A DNA stretch of 64,000 bases from an uncultured Comamonas sp. (GTDB taxonomy: Bacteria; Pseudomonadota; Gammaproteobacteria; Burkholderiales; Burkholderiaceae_C): contig CABIIJ010000028.1 of assembly GCA_902175065.1 (NCBI GenBank), forward strand, positions 31,402 through 95,401, read 5' to 3'. Every line of letters starts with the position of its first letter. Positions within the stretch are counted from its first letter, which is position 1. Both the position numbers and the translations under genes were made by a program. The notes beneath the pieces were generated by a model that saw only the letters and a list, made by a program, of their open reading frames with translations, was not told the origin of the DNA and searched no databases. Shown in pieces: positions 47,052 through 55,647 of the stretch.

Positions 47052-48263
47052 TTAAAACCGTGGATCTGTCGCCAGCAGCGCATTGCGCAGAGGAATCGTG
47101 GCCTCATAAACCCGGTGGCGGTAATGGCGGGCGTCGTCGTCATCCAGTCCGGTGTTGGCTTCGGTCAGTTCAAAATCCTCTTCCAGCGTGTCATAGCCTT
47201 GAAACAGGGTGAGACTCTCAGGGGCAACCAACTCTTTTTCGCGGATGGGGCTGCGCACCACCAGCGCAATGCGCAGGGCCATGATGCGTCTGAGTCTGTC
47301 TAGCCGAGCCGCGTTGGTTGGACTGGTCAGCTCACTCAACGTGTAATCCTCTCCGCTTGCCTGTTGCGGAGATACCCAGGCGTCCAACACGCCATCGTCG
47401 TTGGAATCAATGCCATAGATGGCACGGAAGGCCAGCACACCATCCGCCAGAATCAGGTCGTTGTCGGCCTCGGTGGCACCGGCCAGTTTCAGCAAGTCAT
47501 AACGGTGCAGGTTGGCGCGTTCATCTATCCCCAGCATGTAGAACTGCACATTGGAACCTGCCCCCGTACCGGTCGGCCCCAAGGTGCCTAGCGCAGCCAT
47601 GTAACCCTGGTTGCCTCCAGCCGTCTTCACCGCCCCCAAAGTGGTAGTGACTGCGCCGCGCTGGACGCTCGGGGTGTAGTAACGGGCGCTGGCTGCCGCC
47701 TCCAATTCAACGCTGCGATCGCCTGGCATGGCTTTGACCTGCTGCAACAAGCAATCGGTATGGTCGGGATTGCCAACCACGACCAGATCATGGACACGGA
47801 AGCCCAAATCGGTCGCCAGCCTCCATTCATGGTCGGCCCCTATGCTGGCATCCTCCACGGTGCGCACAACGTCTCCGGCCCCGGCATTGCCACGCATGGC
47901 AATCAGCACATCGGAGCCGCGCGGGCCAACACCTTCGGCAATCAGCAGTGGGGCCAGTGTCAGGTTGCCGGTTGCGCCTTCCAACACTTTCTCGAAAGGT
48001 GTCGGCCACGCCGCTGTACGGGGCAATATGGCAGCAGCCCCATTTCCCGCTGCCAGATAACAGCCCAATAAACCACTCTGCAAATAACCGGAACCCGCGC
48101 TGCGCAGCATGGTGTCCAGTTGCACCAGGGCATAATTGGCGCCGATTTCCATGTCATTGACGGAAGTTAATTGACGCTTATGCCGCTCCCCAAAAATAAC
48201 AAGGTTACTGATAATCCCTGCAATAACCAACGATATAATCAGCGCAACCAGTAACTCAACCAA
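47052..48263 (-). CDS. pilW: Minor pilin PilW, start codon apparently out of frame (phase-variable)
   Basis: A minor pilin with the type IV N-terminus KNKIRG followed by LSLVELLVALIISLVIAGI, then a 370-residue head. The frame is open from the stop at 48339-48341 to 47052, but has no ATG, GTG or TTG before the leader; the first possible start (TTG, 48263) lies after the cleavage glycine. An ATG at 48331 with a weak AAAGA site precedes a tandem repeat of six GCTACCC units and is out of frame with the pilin. With seven or four units it would be in frame (MLPATRYP... KNKIRG). As sequenced the gene is likely not translated into a processable prepilin. This may be phase variation. Confidence 0.8.
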   Translation of the reverse strand: MVELLVALIISLVIAGIISNLVIFGERHKRQLTSVNDMEIGANYALVQLDTMLRSAGSGYLQSGLLGCYLAAGNGAAAILPRTAAWPTPFEKVLEGATGNLTLAPLLIAEGVGPRGSDVLIAMRGNAGAGDVVRTVEDASIGADHEWRLATDLGFRVHDLVVVGNPDHTDCLLQQVKAMPGDRSVELEAAASARYYTPSVQRGAVTTTLGAVKTAGGNQGYMAALGTLGPTGTGAGSNVQFYMLGIDERANLHRYDLLKLAGATEADNDLILADGVLAFRAIYGIDSNDDGVLDAWVSPQQASGEDYTLSELTSPTNAARLDRLRRIMALRIALVVRSPIREKELVAPESLTLFQGYDTLEEDFELTEANTGLDDDDARHYRHRVYEATIPLRNALLATDPRF

Positions 48264-48287
48264 CGATAAACCACGGATCTTATTCTT

Positions 48288-48329
48288 GGGTAGCGGGTAG
48301 CGGGTAGCGGGTAGCGGGTAGCGGGTAGC
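48288..48329 (-). repeat. Six tandem GCTACCC heptamers at the 5' end of pilW
   Basis: On the plus strand GGGTAGC is repeated exactly six times (42 bp). The first base of the first unit on the minus strand is the G of the candidate pilW ATG (48331-48329). A unit of seven changes the reading frame by one on each gain or loss, so the repeat can act as a switch. Confidence 0.95.
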
Positions 48330-48350
48330 ATTATGTCTTTATGAAAATAA

Positions 48351-48785
48351 TTAAGGGATAATAGCTACCGTCGTATGACGTGCAGGCTGATCCGGGGTAT
48401 TTGTAGGTTTCCACTCCACCGTCACTGCGACAATGTTGTCGGCTACTTTTTCAATTTTGAACTCACCATCCGGCAAACCACCTGCCAAGGTATTTTCAGC
48501 ACGTCCCTGCAATGCCTCCAATTCATCGCTATTCGGCATTCGACGCATTAATTGCATGGTGCTGACAAAATCATTTGCCAGCAATGCAGCGCGACTGCGG
48601 TCTTCCGCCGAAATCGACATACTGGTGGCCTTGGCTTGCAACCCCACCAAGCCTAAAAGGCCGAAAGAAACGATCAAGACGGCCACCAGCACCTCCAGCA
48701 AGCTGGAGCCATACTGATGGCGAAGGCTGGGCTGCCAGAAGCAGCAGCTCTGCGGCAATGGTGTGGACATATTCTTGCTATTCAT
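48351..48785 (-). CDS. pilV: Type IV pilus minor pilin PilV
   Basis: A 144-residue minor pilin of the PilV family. The leader has the sequence RHQYGSSLLEVLVAVLIVSFGLLGLVGLQ, with cleavage expected after the G, followed by the signature S-x-L-E of pseudopilins. After the helix is a small globular part with DRSRAALLANDFVSTMQLMR. It is 12 bp after fimT and 20 bp before the ATG of pilW. The order fimT-pilV-pilW-pilX-pilY1-pilE is the one found in many beta- and gamma-proteobacteria. Confidence 0.86.
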   Translation of the reverse strand: MNSKNMSTPLPQSCCFWQPSLRHQYGSSLLEVLVAVLIVSFGLLGLVGLQAKATSMSISAEDRSRAALLANDFVSTMQLMRRMPNSDELEALQGRAENTLAGGLPDGEFKIEKVADNIVAVTVEWKPTNTPDQPARHTTVAIIP

Positions 48786-48797
48786 GCGTTGAAGAGA

Positions 48798-49451
48798 TCA
48801 AGGAGGGCAGGCATCCAGGCGGTCTGCTGCTGCATTGGGGTCACACATCGAAATTCGTCCACCTACGCCCACTTCCACCCTGAGGGTGCGGGCATCGACG
48901 CCGTCCATGTCCACATCGTACCGAGCCGGAATGCCGGTGCTTTCGCAACTGGCGTCTCCCACCCCTGCTGCTGCATTGGTGCGCGTCACCAGCCGCCCAA
49001 GGGAGTTGAAGCAAATGGCGGCAGGCCCGGTGATACGGGCAACCCGCCCTGAATTATCCTGCAAGCCGGCTTCGATAAATTCGGCATCGGCTCCTGTGCG
49101 CTGGGTCACAAATATGCCCCAGTGAGGAGCACGTACCCGGTTACTCCCACCTGCTTCGGTCGCTACCTCTAGGTCATCGGGGTCTGCGCTTTCGGCAAAT
49201 GTCGTGGTGTCGGTCAATGCGAACATGACGGTGCGGCTACGGCGCGTGGCCTCGGCCTGCGCTTGGCGCAAGCCGTTTTGCAACACGTCGGCAGTGCTTC
49301 GCACACGGTTGTTGTTGATCCACTCCTGCATCGGGTACATGGCCAACATGGCTAATGCCACCAGCAGCGCCAACATCACCATCAGTTCAATCAGCGTAAA
49401 GCCTTGAACATGCTGGCGTGCCGGAACGGTAGCAGACCGGGAGATCAACAT
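48798..49451 (-). CDS. fimT: Minor pseudopilin FimT/GspH family
   Basis: A 217-residue minor pilin. The leader [22 protein letters not shown] has the classical G-F-T-L-I-E-L cleavage motif. The GspH-type domain follows ([27 protein letters not shown]). A pair of cysteines is near the C-terminus. The ATG at 49451 overlaps the pilE stop by seven bases and gives a normal leader; an ATG at 49625 would add 58 residues from within pilE. FimT in some naturally competent species binds DNA through the C-terminus; that is not visible here. Confidence 0.87.
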   Translation of the reverse strand: MLISRSATVPARQHVQGFTLIELMVMLALLVALAMLAMYPMQEWINNNRVRSTADVLQNGLRQAQAEATRRSRTVMFALTDTTTFAESADPDDLEVATEAGGSNRVRAPHWGIFVTQRTGADAEFIEAGLQDNSGRVARITGPAAICFNSLGRLVTRTNAAAGVGDASCESTGIPARYDVDMDGVDARTLRVEVGVGGRISMCDPNAAADRLDACPP

Positions 49452-49918
49452 GCTTGACCTTTTTTGCTCATCCAACGAGTGGCGCACGTATTCCACCCGG
49501 AACCGGTAGCCACGGCTGTGGTGCTGCGCTGATTGGCCTGATTGACCTTGAAGGTAAAGCCATTGGTCGGGCCGCTCCCAACGGCTTGCAAGAGATAAGC
49601 TGTTCCGGTCGGTGTACCGTCGCACGACAACTGGAAAGTCCCCATCTTGCGCTGGGCTGCATCAACCAAACACGGAGACGTAAAGTCTCCAGTACTGTTA
49701 TAGGTTCGGTTGTCCTGAAAATAGCGTTCCATATCGGCACGCATCGCATCAAGACTGGTATGCGCTTCTACGATTTGTCCACGCAGTACATAGTCGCGGT
49801 AACTGGGTAATGCAACCGACGCCAAAATACCAACAATGGCCACAACAATCATGACCTCGATTAAGGTAAAACCTGTAATTCGACTACGTAAAAAAGAAAG
49901 ACGGATTTGAGGATTCAT
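49445..49918 (-). CDS. pilE: Type IV pilin-like protein PilE
   Basis: A 157-residue pilin with the leader ...RSRITG and mature start [28 protein letters not shown], with the conserved Glu5. The C-terminal half has four cysteines, including a C-terminal GQAC. It is the first gene of the minor-pilin operon; the operon promoter must be in the AT-rich 49919-50130 gap. In this position the protein is usually a PilE minor pilin, not the major PilA subunit. Confidence 0.88.
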   Translation of the reverse strand: MNPQIRLSFLRSRITGFTLIEVMIVVAIVGILASVALPSYRDYVLRGQIVEAHTSLDAMRADMERYFQDNRTYNSTGDFTSPCLVDAAQRKMGTFQLSCDGTPTGTAYLLQAVGSGPTNGFTFKVNQANQRSTTAVATGSGWNTCATRWMSKKGQAC

Positions 49919-50130
49919 AGAGCGGAATACAAGGTGGAGAGTGCAAAAAGTACCAAGCCTGCAATTGTGATCTTTGGCAATTTAGCAGACAATTACACTT
50001 ATTGTCTACTACTAGCCACAAGCCGTTGATTCCGAATGCAAAAGTAGAGTTTTTTCTGCTTGTATTAGGACTGAATGGTTTGGCTATCCGATAGCTCTAT
50101 ATTCGACGTCCAAAGCTCTGTATTTCCAGG

Positions 50131-50158
50131 CCATCACCAGCGCGGCTGCTGGCTGTGC
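50131..50158 (+). repeat. Right copy of the 28-bp direct repeat flanking the pilin island
   Basis: Overlaps the last codons and stop of the HDOD gene (50134 onwards). The 26/28 match to 42028-42055 in the same orientation brackets the 8-kb pilin block. The adjoining 49919-50130 is AT-rich non-coding sequence that probably holds the pilE promoter. Confidence 0.75.
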
Positions 50159-51354
50159 CAGCTGTTCATCAGGCGCAGCAAGGTGCGATTGACGGTTTCC
50201 AGGTTCATGCCGTACTGGGTGCACAGGTCGCGCACGGCCTCGGCGCCGTTTTCGTTTTCCAGGGCGATGGCCATTTCCAGGCTGGAGGTGTACGGCCCTT
50301 CCTGGCGCAGCGCTGCGTCGGGAATACGCTCGGACAGGGGCAGGCGGCCCAGGCTGTCTTCCAGGGGTTCGTCCAGGATGTCGTCCAGGCGGGAGAACAG
50401 GCCGCACAGGTAGACCTCGCTGCGCAGCTCCTGGCTGACGCCTGCATCCAGCAGCAGGGAGGTGAGCTGCGCCCGCTGCACCATGCCCTGGCGCACGGGC
50501 TGCAAGTCCGGCTCCTCGCAGGCATGGATGAGCAAATTGGCCAGCCACTTTTGCAACGGCCCATACCCCATCAGCACCAGGGCGCGGCGCAGCGAGTCGA
50601 TAGGGTGCCGTGCCCCCAGGGCAGCCGAGTTGGCAAACAGCATGAGGCGGTAGGCCAGCAGGGGGTCTTCGCTCAGGATTTCCTCGAACGTATCGAGGGG
50701 CTGGTCGGCATCGACGGCTTTCATCAGGCGCAGCACATGCTCGTGCGAAGGCTGCAGCGCCTTGGCCCCGCGCAGGTTGAACAGCACGTCCTCATCGGGC
50801 CAGCCGACGACGGCGCTGGCCTTGTAGCGCTCGAAGCAGCAGCGCAGCATGGTCTGGCTGTGCAGGTCTTCGTACATCTGCCGCTCCAGCAGGAAGGCAC
50901 AGACTTCCGGCTCGGCCGGGGTGCGCAGAAACTCCAGCGCGTCCTGGGGATGGATGCTCAACAACCCGCTGGCAAACAAATTGGCCACTTCGGTATCCGG
51001 CAGGGCATCGCGCTTGCCGCGCCAGATCAGGCGCACATTTCTACGGGCGGCGTTCTGCACGTAGGCCAGCAGGCTGGCATCCCAGGCGAGCCACTCGCCG
51101 CGCACTTCCAGCGCCCAGAACGCGCAGTCCTCGATGTGGGTCAGCAGGTTTTTCAGCAGGGTCGACGACTGCGGCGACAGCAGCAGCCGGGGCGCGGTGG
51201 GCGACCAGGTTTCCCGCAGGATGCGCAGCAGGTGGGCGACATCGACCGGCTCGTCCGGGCTGTCGTGCAGAAACAATTGCACCCCGGAGAGCTGGCGGTC
51301 GCTGCTCCACAGCGGACGGTACCCCATGACCAGTGCGTTCAAAGCGTATTGCAC
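50134..51354 (-). CDS. HDOD-domain signalling protein
   Basis: A 406-residue protein with an N-terminal degenerate EAL-like part (about residues 1-200, QYALNALVMGYRPLWSSDRQL, no EAL motif) and a C-terminal HDOD domain (about 205-400, MKAVDADQPLDTFEEILSEDPLLAYRLMLFANSAALG, then SLRRALVLMGYGPLQKWLANLL). This YuxH-like arrangement is expected to be catalytically inactive and to act in protein-protein signalling; such genes often sit with flagellar or pilus genes. It lies just downstream of flgL (46 bp) and may be co-transcribed. The function is not known. Confidence 0.83.
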   Translation of the reverse strand: MQYALNALVMGYRPLWSSDRQLSGVQLFLHDSPDEPVDVAHLLRILRETWSPTAPRLLLSPQSSTLLKNLLTHIEDCAFWALEVRGEWLAWDASLLAYVQNAARRNVRLIWRGKRDALPDTEVANLFASGLLSIHPQDALEFLRTPAEPEVCAFLLERQMYEDLHSQTMLRCCFERYKASAVVGWPDEDVLFNLRGAKALQPSHEHVLRLMKAVDADQPLDTFEEILSEDPLLAYRLMLFANSAALGARHPIDSLRRALVLMGYGPLQKWLANLLIHACEEPDLQPVRQGMVQRAQLTSLLLDAGVSQELRSEVYLCGLFSRLDDILDEPLEDSLGRLPLSERIPDAALRQEGPYTSSLEMAIALENENGAEAVRDLCTQYGMNLETVNRTLLRLMNSWHSQQPRW

Positions 51355-51400
51355 GGCAACCTCGTCTCGGCCCGAACCCAGGCCCGGTAATAGTTACGGA

Positions 51401-52621
51401 TTAGCTGATGTAGTTGAACAGCGACAGCTTCTGGATCGAAGCATACGACTGCAGCGCCGCCGATACCGCCGTCTGCTGCGTCTGCATTTGCGAGATGGCC
51501 CGCACCATGCCTTCGGCATCGTACTGTTCGGCCGCGACGCGCTGGGCTTCGGTCTGCTCCTCGCGGGCCAGCAGGGTATTGCCCATGCGCTCGGCCTGGA
51601 CGAGCAGGTCGCCTGCCAGCCCGCGCACGGTGGAGACGCGGTTCATCGCCGTATCCAGCTCGGTCAGCGATTGGGTGATGCCGTGGGCCAGCGTGCCATA
51701 GGCGGTGCTGCCATCGGCATTTGCGTTGTCGCGCACGGCGGCAATGGCGCGGTCCAGCGCCTCGAAGGTGGAAATGGTGGTGCTGGGCTTGATGGTGAAG
51801 CCGTCGCCCGCCGCCGGGTCGCCCTTGATCACCACCTCCATCCCGGCCACTTCGATGGCGCCCCCGTTCTTGTAGGCCGCCCAGGTGGTGCCACCGTCCA
51901 CGGAATACTCCATCACGCCGGCGTTGTCCTGGAAGGTGATTTCAATCGGCGTGGTCACCGCCGCAGCGGCAGCCGGGTCCTTGATGACGCCGATGTCGGC
52001 ATGGGCCTTGCCCTGGTTGGGCACGCCTGCGGCATGGGAGTAGGGGTCGATTTCCAGCACGCCGTTGCCGGTTCTGCCACTGAAGAAGGCCTGCACGCCA
52101 TTCAAGGTGTTGGCGATGAAAAACTCGCCATTGTTCGCCTGGCCGGACTGGATGCCCTCCTGGTCATTGGGGAAAGGCATTCCGGTGGCGGTATCCAGCC
52201 CCCGGAACAGGGGCAGGCCGTTGCTGTCGGTGCGGTTGGCGTATTTGGCGATCTGCTCGCGCAGGCTGGTGAGCTGCTCGACCAGGGTGTCGCGCTGCAC
52301 CTGGTTGTAGACGCCGCTGCCGGCCTGCACCATCAGCGCCCGGAATTCCTGCAGCGCATCGTTGATTTCGCCCAGCGTCGATTCGCCATAGGTGATGGTG
52401 GCCGTTTGTGCATCCAGCCCGCGCTGGTCGCTGGCAATGCGCTCCAGGCGGTTGCGGGCACGCTCGGCCTGGGCGGCGGCCACCGGGTCGTCGCTGGCGC
52501 GAATGACGCGCATCCCGGCAGAGGTGTGCTCCATCTGGTCGGCCAGCGTACCTTGCTGTTTGTTGATGTTGGTGATGGTACGGTCGTACATATTGGCCGT
52601 ACCCAGGCGCGAGATCGACAT
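51401..52621 (-). CDS. flgL: Flagellar hook-associated protein 3 (FlgL)
   Basis: A 406-residue hook-filament junction protein. The flagellin-like N-terminus is ISRLGTANMYDRTITNINKQQGTLADQMEHTSAGMRV and the C-terminal D0 helix is ...QMQTQQTAVSAALQSYASIQKLSLFNYIS. It forms the junction between FlgK and filament. It is 30 bp after flgK and ends the flg block on this strand. The middle part is variable, as expected. Confidence 0.95.
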   Translation of the reverse strand: MSISRLGTANMYDRTITNINKQQGTLADQMEHTSAGMRVIRASDDPVAAAQAERARNRLERIASDQRGLDAQTATITYGESTLGEINDALQEFRALMVQAGSGVYNQVQRDTLVEQLTSLREQIAKYANRTDSNGLPLFRGLDTATGMPFPNDQEGIQSGQANNGEFFIANTLNGVQAFFSGRTGNGVLEIDPYSHAAGVPNQGKAHADIGVIKDPAAAAAVTTPIEITFQDNAGVMEYSVDGGTTWAAYKNGGAIEVAGMEVVIKGDPAAGDGFTIKPSTTISTFEALDRAIAAVRDNANADGSTAYGTLAHGITQSLTELDTAMNRVSTVRGLAGDLLVQAERMGNTLLAREEQTEAQRVAAEQYDAEGMVRAISQMQTQQTAVSAALQSYASIQKLSLFNYIS

Positions 52622-52651
52622 GATTGAACTCCTTGAAGCAGTTGGCGACTA

Positions 52652-54631
52652 TCAGCGGCCGACAGCGCTCAACACGCTGTCAAACAGGCTCTGGGCGATT
52701 TGAATGACCTTCGACGAGGCCTGGTAGGCCTGCTGGTACTGCAGCAGGCGGGCGGCCTCTTCGTCCAGGTTCACCCCGGAAACGGAGGTGCGGTCCAGTT
52801 CCAGGTTCTTGGCCACGGTGCTGGAGAGCTTGGTCGCCAACTGGACGCTTTGCGTGCGCGTGCCCACCACGGCCATGGCGGCGGAAAAGCCATCCGTCAG
52901 GGTCGTGCCCTCGTCGAACAGGACTTGGTCGCGCATGTTCAGGAACGCCCCGGCATTGCCCGCATTCAGGCGGTAGGCTTCGCCGAAGTCCCGGGCATTG
53001 GCCACCTCCACGGTATCGCCCGCCGAGGGGGTGCCGGTCAGGGTGATGCTCCAGCCGTTGATCGTCAAAGGCTGACCGGGGGTGTAGTCCATCGGGGCGG
53101 ATGCCGCGCTCCAGGTGCTCGACACACTGTCGTACACCTGATAGCTCACCTGTCCCGCACCGTCGAAGGTCAGGCGCACCGGGTCGTTCGGCCCGGGGAT
53201 CCCGGCAAAATCATTCGCCCCCACCTGGCTCAACTGCAGGGAGCCTGTATTGGCCTTGCTGATATTGGCCGTCAGGGCACTGGCGACAGCCAGTTCATCG
53301 GGGTTGTGCACCAGCGCCTCGATGGCGCTGGCGGCCGTGCTCATGGGCTTGAACAACATGCTGTCGCCATTTTGCGCCGCCGCAATGGTGGCTGCGGGCA
53401 CCTGGAACTGCAAACCATCGGCCACATAGCCGGCGGCCAGGCTGGCAGCGTCCAGCGGCGGGGTGGAGCTGCCGTCGAAGACTTTGCCATCCGTCAGCCG
53501 GATCAGGCTGGGGCTGCCGCCCTGAAACACGATCTTGTAGTCGGAAGGCTTCAGTTTGGTGGCGTCTACCACGGTGGTGGTGCCCGCGCCGGGGCCGATA
53601 TTGCTGTACCCGGCGATGTTGCTGTAGCCGGTGCTGGTGGTGGGCAGGTTGAACAGCAGGCCGCCCTGCAGGCCGTTCAAGGTCAGGCCGCGCTGGTTCT
53701 GGGCATTCAGCTCGGTGCCGATGGCCAGGGCCAGCCGCCCCAGCAGGTTGCGCCCTTCGGCCAGGTCGTCGTTGCGGAATTTCAGCACCCCGGCGATCTC
53801 GCCGCCACCGACCATGGCAGCCGTCAGCTCCAGCTTCTGCCCGCCGGGCTGGCTGAAATACAGCGCCATGCGCTGGCTGCCCGGGTATTCGGTGGTTTCT
53901 TCCACGCTGAGTTGGCCGCTGCTCATGCCCAGCACCAGCGCCTGGCTGCCGCCGACGAACAGGCTGACGGTGCCGTCGTCGGCCTCGACCTGGCTGGTCT
54001 GCACGTACTGGTTGATGTCGCGGATGACCTGGTCGCGGGCATCGAGCAAGTCGTTGGGCTGGTGGCCCGAGGCCAGGGCACGGCTGATTTCGCTGTTCAG
54101 CTTGGCGACCTGTCCGGCCATGTCGTTGACCAGCAGCACGTTGTTGCGCAACTGCTGCTCGCTGGAGTAGTCCTGCTCCTCCAACATGCTGGCGGCGGCG
54201 TTGAAGCGCTTGGCCAGCTCGCTCATGCGCGTGAGCACGACGTTGCGGGCGGTGGCGTCCGAAGGCGCGGCCTGCACGTCGGTGAAGGCATTCATCACGT
54301 TGTTGATGGCGGCGCCCAGGCTGCCGTCGCCGCCGCTGAACACGTCCTGCATCTGCATCAGGCCCTGCAGGCGGCTGCTGTCGGCAGCATAGGTGGCGTT
54401 GGCGACGTTGGACTGGCGGTTGAGCAAGGCGCTGTAGTTGCGCATCACGGTGGCCACCTGCACCCCTTTGCCGATGAAGCCGTTGCCCATGTTTTGCCCG
54501 ACCAGCGCCTTGGTGTAGACGGTCTGGCGCGAATAGCCGGTGGTATTGACGTTGGCAATGTTGTGCCCGACGGTGGTCAGGGCGTGCTGATTGGCGGTGA
54601 GGGCAGAGACGCCGACGTTCAGGAGACTCAT
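52652..54631 (-). CDS. flgK: Flagellar hook-associated protein 1 (FlgK)
   Basis: A 659-residue first hook-filament junction protein. The N-terminus LLNVGVSALTANQHALTTVGHNIANVNTTGYSRQ in parts is the FlgK signature (NIANVNTTGYSRQ), and the C-terminus is GVNLDEEAARLLQYQQAYQASSKVIQ...LFDSVLSAVG. The central domains are long and less conserved. It lies between flgJ and flgL in the standard order. No sigma-28 promoter could be found directly before it. Confidence 0.96.
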   Translation of the reverse strand: MSLLNVGVSALTANQHALTTVGHNIANVNTTGYSRQTVYTKALVGQNMGNGFIGKGVQVATVMRNYSALLNRQSNVANATYAADSSRLQGLMQMQDVFSGGDGSLGAAINNVMNAFTDVQAAPSDATARNVVLTRMSELAKRFNAAASMLEEQDYSSEQQLRNNVLLVNDMAGQVAKLNSEISRALASGHQPNDLLDARDQVIRDINQYVQTSQVEADDGTVSLFVGGSQALVLGMSSGQLSVEETTEYPGSQRMALYFSQPGGQKLELTAAMVGGGEIAGVLKFRNDDLAEGRNLLGRLALAIGTELNAQNQRGLTLNGLQGGLLFNLPTTSTGYSNIAGYSNIGPGAGTTTVVDATKLKPSDYKIVFQGGSPSLIRLTDGKVFDGSSTPPLDAASLAAGYVADGLQFQVPAATIAAAQNGDSMLFKPMSTAASAIEALVHNPDELAVASALTANISKANTGSLQLSQVGANDFAGIPGPNDPVRLTFDGAGQVSYQVYDSVSSTWSAASAPMDYTPGQPLTINGWSITLTGTPSAGDTVEVANARDFGEAYRLNAGNAGAFLNMRDQVLFDEGTTLTDGFSAAMAVVGTRTQSVQLATKLSSTVAKNLELDRTSVSGVNLDEEAARLLQYQQAYQASSKVIQIAQSLFDSVLSAVGR

Positions 54632-54660
54632 GACAGGTTCTCTTTCTTAAGGAATACGGT

Positions 54661-55647
54661 TCACGCCTGCCCGCCGCGCTGCGCGGCACGGGCGCTCTCG
54701 ATGGCGCGGGAGAGCTTGTTGGCGTATTCGGGGTCGGTGGCGTAGCCGGCCTTTTGCAGGGCACCGGCGTAGTCCCGGGCATTGCCGGTGGCCTGCATGG
54801 CGTTGGCGTAGCGCGGGTTCTGGCTGATGAGGCGGGCGTAGTCGCGGAACGATTCCTCGTAGGAGTCGTAGGCGCGGAACTTGGCCTTGACCTTCTGCGG
54901 CTGGCCGTTGACGTATTCGGTGGTGGTGATCTCGGCCACCTTGCCCGTCCAGCCGCCCGTGGCCTTGATGCCGAACAGGTTGAAGGAGTTGGCCCCGCCG
55001 GCACCGCGAATCTCGCTTTGGCCCCAGCCGGTTTCGTGCCCGGCCTGGCCCAGCATGTAGTGCGCGGGGATGCCGCTTTCGCGGGCCACGCGCTGGGCGG
55101 CGGCCTGGTGCGACTGCACGAAGTTCTCGCGCCCCCTGGGCGAAGGTGCGTAGGCATCCAGCGCCTGGGCGTTGGCCGCCGTGCCCAGCAGCCCGGCGCT
55201 GCCCGCCCACTGGGCAAAGCGGCCGCTGCGGCTGGCCAGGTTCACGGTCGAGGGGATGGAGAAGCTGCCGCGCTCGACGCCGCCGACGGGCGGTTGCAGG
55301 CCGGCCAGCGCTTCCTTTTCGTCCACGCCCATCGAACGGGCGATCTGCGCCGTAATCGCCGCGCTCAGGCCGCCGGGCAGGCCGGACATGTTCACCGAGA
55401 GCTGCTGGTCGTACATGTCGCGGGCCAGATCGCCGCTGCCGCCTTCCTCGTCGAGCAGGCCGCTTTTCACGGTGGCCTGGCGCATGCTTTTGATCATCTC
55501 GCGCATGAACAGCGATTCGAGCTGCTTGGCCGCTTCGCGGGCGGCCTGCGGGGTTTTGTTGTTGGCCTCGTTCTTCAGGCCGTTGAGCGAATTGACGTCC
55601 GCCGCCAGCGCATTGCTGGCGTTGAAGCCCATGATCTGGTTGCTCAT
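54661..55647 (-). CDS. flgJ: Flagellar rod assembly protein/peptidoglycan hydrolase FlgJ
   Basis: A 328-residue dual-domain protein. The N-terminal rod-capping domain has AREAAKQLESLFMREMIKSMRQA (about 35-60) and GDLARDMYDQQLSVNMSG. The C-terminal part (about 165-320) is a glucosaminidase domain with the catalytic acid in LGQAGHETGWGQSEI and YDSYEESFRDYARL. It opens the peptidoglycan to let the rod through. It overlaps the flgI stop by four bases. Confidence 0.95.
   Translation of the reverse strand: MSNQIMGFNASNALAADVNSLNGLKNEANNKTPQAAREAAKQLESLFMREMIKSMRQATVKSGLLDEEGGSGDLARDMYDQQLSVNMSGLPGGLSAAITAQIARSMGVDEKEALAGLQPPVGGVERGSFSIPSTVNLASRSGRFAQWAGSAGLLGTAANAQALDAYAPSPRGRENFVQSHQAAAQRVARESGIPAHYMLGQAGHETGWGQSEIRGAGGANSFNLFGIKATGGWTGKVAEITTTEYVNGQPQKVKAKFRAYDSYEESFRDYARLISQNPRYANAMQATGNARDYAGALQKAGYATDPEYANKLSRAIESARAAQRGGQA

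Noticed and set aside
48288..48329. CRISPR-like array
   Set aside because: The units are seven bases with no spacers. It is a simple tandem repeat. No CRISPR array was seen elsewhere in the window.
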